NCBI GenBank assembly: GCA_036898135.1
Contig: CM072512.1
Coordinates: 43,542,944 to 43,606,943, forward strand
Direction: 5' to 3'
DNA: 64,000 bases
Source: Oncomelania hupensis
Lineage: Eukaryota > Mollusca > Gastropoda > Littorinimorpha > Pomatiopsidae
Position numbers and translations under genes: made by a program. Positions 41,224 through 64,000 of the stretch are shown here, piece after piece (within the stretch, counting starts at the first letter, position 1; each line of letters opens with the position of its first letter). The notes beneath the pieces were generated by a model. That model was not told where the DNA came from. It did no database searches and saw nothing but the letters and a program-made list of their open reading frames with translations.

Positions 41224-43288
41224 ATGCCAGAGTTTAAATTTTGACTTGTGCGTTCTCAGTTTAAAATATGCAATGGCAGAGGGTTGGTTGGTTAAATTGT
41301 CTTTACAAGATTGGGTTGGTGACATTTTCTGTAGAGAGAGATGAAATATTGTGGTCACCTTCTAAACTAATTTCAAGCTAGAGTAAACGAAGACTTGTGA
41401 TCCTATTGAAAGAATAGATACATATTTTCTGTCCATTCTTGACTTTCATGCATGAAAATATACATTTTGAAATGACAGATAAAGCTAAACCCATTCATTC
41501 TAAGCATGTACTTACAAGTCTGTATTTTAGTATGAATGGGTTTTACAATTGTAATCATAGCAAGGAATTTTTTGTTGTTGCATCTAAATGGTCAGAAAAG
41601 GTTGGTGGTTAATTGGACCATTTCTTAATTCTGTTGGAGATGGAGTAAGGAGTTATGGTTAGTATAAAAGCCAACATTGTCTACTTTGGTTTAGTTTCAT
41701 TAGTTTGTATACATGTAATGGTTTTAATTTTGATTGTATTCTATGACAGGTTTCCTCATTCTTATTTGAAATCCTTATTCTGTTTTCCTTTGGAATTCCA
41801 AATAATATCTGTCTCTTATTTGATGTAAAAAAAAAAGAAGAAATTATGCTGTATACTTTATAAAAGCGGTTGACAACTTAATGAAGCATATTCTGTCAAC
41901 AATTCCATACTTGAATTCCTTTCTATCCATTTTAGTTTCAAGTAAAAATTATCAATTATCCACCTTGTTCAGATCTTTATAAAACTGTGTACATATTGTA
42001 AATAATGAAGTGAATGGGCAGATGATTGTGTGTGTGATAACAAAAAGGGTTTGGTTAACCAAGTGTTTAGATCTCTTTTGAATGTGTTAATTTGACATTT
42101 TTAACAACTTTTATTCACATTATGTTCTAGTTATCAAAGTACACATCTTGACTGCAGTTGAACACAGTGTCAATTTGAATGTGCAAATAGATTTTCTAAT
42201 GTTCAGATTTTATGCTAATTGTAAAATGTTATTTGTCATTGTTATAAAATACAGATTCTGAGATTGTTGCAAGAAGCATGTGTTTGTCTCTGCGAGAGTT
42301 AGTGGTAATGCTTACCTTTTTGAAAGAACATTTTTATATTGTTTCTTAACAAAATACATATCAAACATTTCTGTATATCAAAAATGAATTATTTACTTAC
42401 TTCCATCACACGTTCATGAATATTTTAACAGTGAGAAGGTTCTGTTTTTACATTATTTAATCCAAAGTTTGAACAGAAATTTTTTTTATTTCAAAAGAAT
42501 TGAATCACTGCTGGGCTTGTGAACAAGTTTTCTGTTGCATTGATCCTGGTAATGTTGCTAAGTTTGTAATGATAAAACCGCGATCCAGTGAAAATCCATT
42601 TTTTAGCTCCAACATTCCAAAAGCAACTGTAATAACTAGAGAAAACTGGAATTTTATTGTACATATTTATATTATCGTTTTGAATCAAACATTTGTTTGT
42701 TCCCTCAATAGAATTCCTTGAAACGAATGTCGGGTAAGAACTTAGGTGAATTCCTACAACAGAATCTTCCGAGTGTTGCCTTACTTTTTTTTAACATAGA
42801 AAAATAAATCCTGATATTTGTGAGCTCAACTTTCCAAATTGAATTAACCTGATCATGCTCATAATTTCATTTGCATTTCCATTGTACAAAAAGTCATAGA
42901 AAATGTATTCAAAATTGTGAACGTGATCTACGATTGTATCAATGAATTGTATGTTATGTATGCCATAGAACGTTAAACATAATACTAATTTTCATCCATG
43001 TGTATATACTGTAATGCTGCTTTTTAAAAATAAAATTGTATTACAAGAATTGATTATTTTGTGTGGAATGTAAAAGATCTTGCGCTTAGCTCTCTCATTA
43101 AAAAAAATGTCTGTTCAGTAATTTGTGGTTGAAAGAATGTTGGTTCACTAAGTGCAGTATTGTAATTGCTCTTATACCGAGTTTCAAGCTGCATGTCATT
43201 ACGCAGAAGGTATATAAATGTTCACAGTAAAGGAAAAGAATTTCACACCAGTAAGAGTGACTAACATGCACCAATCTGTGATATTTTT
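41224..43288. other. 3' UTR / spacer of Ly6 copy 2
   Basis: AT-rich, no coding sign and few repeats. Probably the long 3' UTR ending near one of the two AATAAA words at 42803 or 43029. Confidence 0.5.
43029..43034 (+). promoter_or_regulatory. Candidate poly(A) signal of Ly6 copy 2
   Basis: AATAAA about 1.8 kb after the stop codon, followed by AT-rich DNA. Another AATAAA is at 42803-42808. Which one is used cannot be told from sequence. Confidence 0.3.
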
Positions 43289-43294
43289 TTTATT
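43289..43294 (-). promoter_or_regulatory. Candidate poly(A) signal of DDX47
   Basis: AATAAA on the minus strand, about 620 bp past the DDX47 stop. It lies about 260 bp from the candidate signal of the convergent Ly6 gene. Confidence 0.3.
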
Positions 43295-43570
43295 GCTGCC
43301 GAAAATTGGTTATAAATTGATTATCCAATACCATCTCTGTATTAACATAGAACTAAATATATCATTGACTTGCATGCACTTGGCAATGTGAATCTATGTA
43401 CTGACATAGAACCAAATATATCATAGACCTGCATGTAGGTGGAACTTGGAACGAAAGACAGTGCATCCCAAATTATTTATATATCATGAACTACACATCC
43501 ACCGCCAACATATACACTTTTCTATTTTTGCCAAGAACCAAATTTTATATCCCAAAATAATGATATATAC

Positions 43571-43625
43571 AATACAAGATTATTGCTTTAGGTCCAGCGG
43601 ACTCTTCCGAGCCAAATCAGGACCA
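43571..43625 (-). repeat. Short retroelement 3' end with 47-bp core, copy 3
   Basis: Core identical to 15857-15903; here the tail is tacaatacaa. Lies in the probable DDX47 3' UTR. Confidence 0.75.
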
Positions 43626-43913
43626 GAAAATAATGATTAATAAACGTGTACGTTCAAATGTAACAAGAACTTGCAGTAGTTGGCTTAACCTACAATTTGG
43701 GAATATTGGTAATCCTATAATTCGTTTTGGCGATGAACACTAGCAAAGTCTGGAACGGCACGGTCAAATCCAATCTCCAAGAAAGGCAGCAATGTTTCCA
43801 GTTTTGTTACTTTTTTACCACTGTTTACTTCTTCTACACTTCAAATATCCTTCCACCAGTGCACATGACACAAGCAGTTGCAGATCCAGTATTTGAAAAA
43901 AACCCACAATTCT

Positions 43914-63911
<19,998 letters not shown>

Positions 63912-64000
63912 TTATTTTGCTTTGTGTAGGTTTTTAACAAGAAACACACAAAATCTAGATGAAAAAAAACAACAGCTCCATTGATCTTAACCTTGGAACG

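Overview
This is a eukaryotic, intron-rich and repeat-rich window from an animal nuclear genome. Split genes with canonical splice signals, tRNA- and 5S-derived SINEs, a BovB/RTE-like LINE present in about a dozen pieces, and ciliary dynein plus quiver-like Ly6 genes all point to an invertebrate. A lophotrochozoan, perhaps a gastropod mollusc, is my guess; that last step is inference from repeat style and not proven by the sequence.

Four protein genes can be reconstructed exon by exon. (1) Positions 755-about 24190, plus strand: the last roughly 920 residues of an axonemal dynein heavy chain of the DNAH3 type in 17 firm exons, one optional 48-nt exon and a damaged terminal exon. The gene starts upstream of the window. 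(2) Positions 33974-30338, minus strand: a complete 145-residue Ly6/uPAR (quiver-like) GPI-anchored protein in four coding exons. (3) Positions 34564-41223, plus strand: a second complete Ly6/uPAR protein of 146 residues in three coding exons, head to head with the first, with 589 bp between the two start codons. (4) Positions 63805-43914, minus strand: eleven exons of a DEAD-box RNA helicase of the DDX47/Rrp3 type, lacking only the N-terminal exon(s) beyond the right edge. Genes 3 and 4 converge.

The rest is introns and spacers full of transposons: a nearly full-length but dead RTE-clade LINE (about 45260-49410) and many truncated relatives; an 801-bp foldback-type element built of 10-bp repeats that landed inside that LINE; two inverted copies of a 1.15-kb TIR element with CGGGC-rich ends (9508-10664 and 35163-36310); two solo LTRs with target duplications (39661-40279 and 54750-55359); a hAT remnant (52807-54196); a pogo/Tigger deletion derivative (58192-58966); a CR1/L2-like LINE tail (20960-21690); SINEs with tRNA or 5S-rRNA heads; and long microsatellites, including a 420-bp (GA)n.

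The four genes do not form a pathway. Dynein DNAH3 drives ciliary beating, DDX47 works in nucleolar pre-rRNA processing, and the two Ly6 proteins are probably membrane-anchored modulators. The closest thing to a local system is the divergent Ly6 pair with a shared upstream region. The most unusual DNA structures are the foldback element and the CGGGC-ended TIR family.
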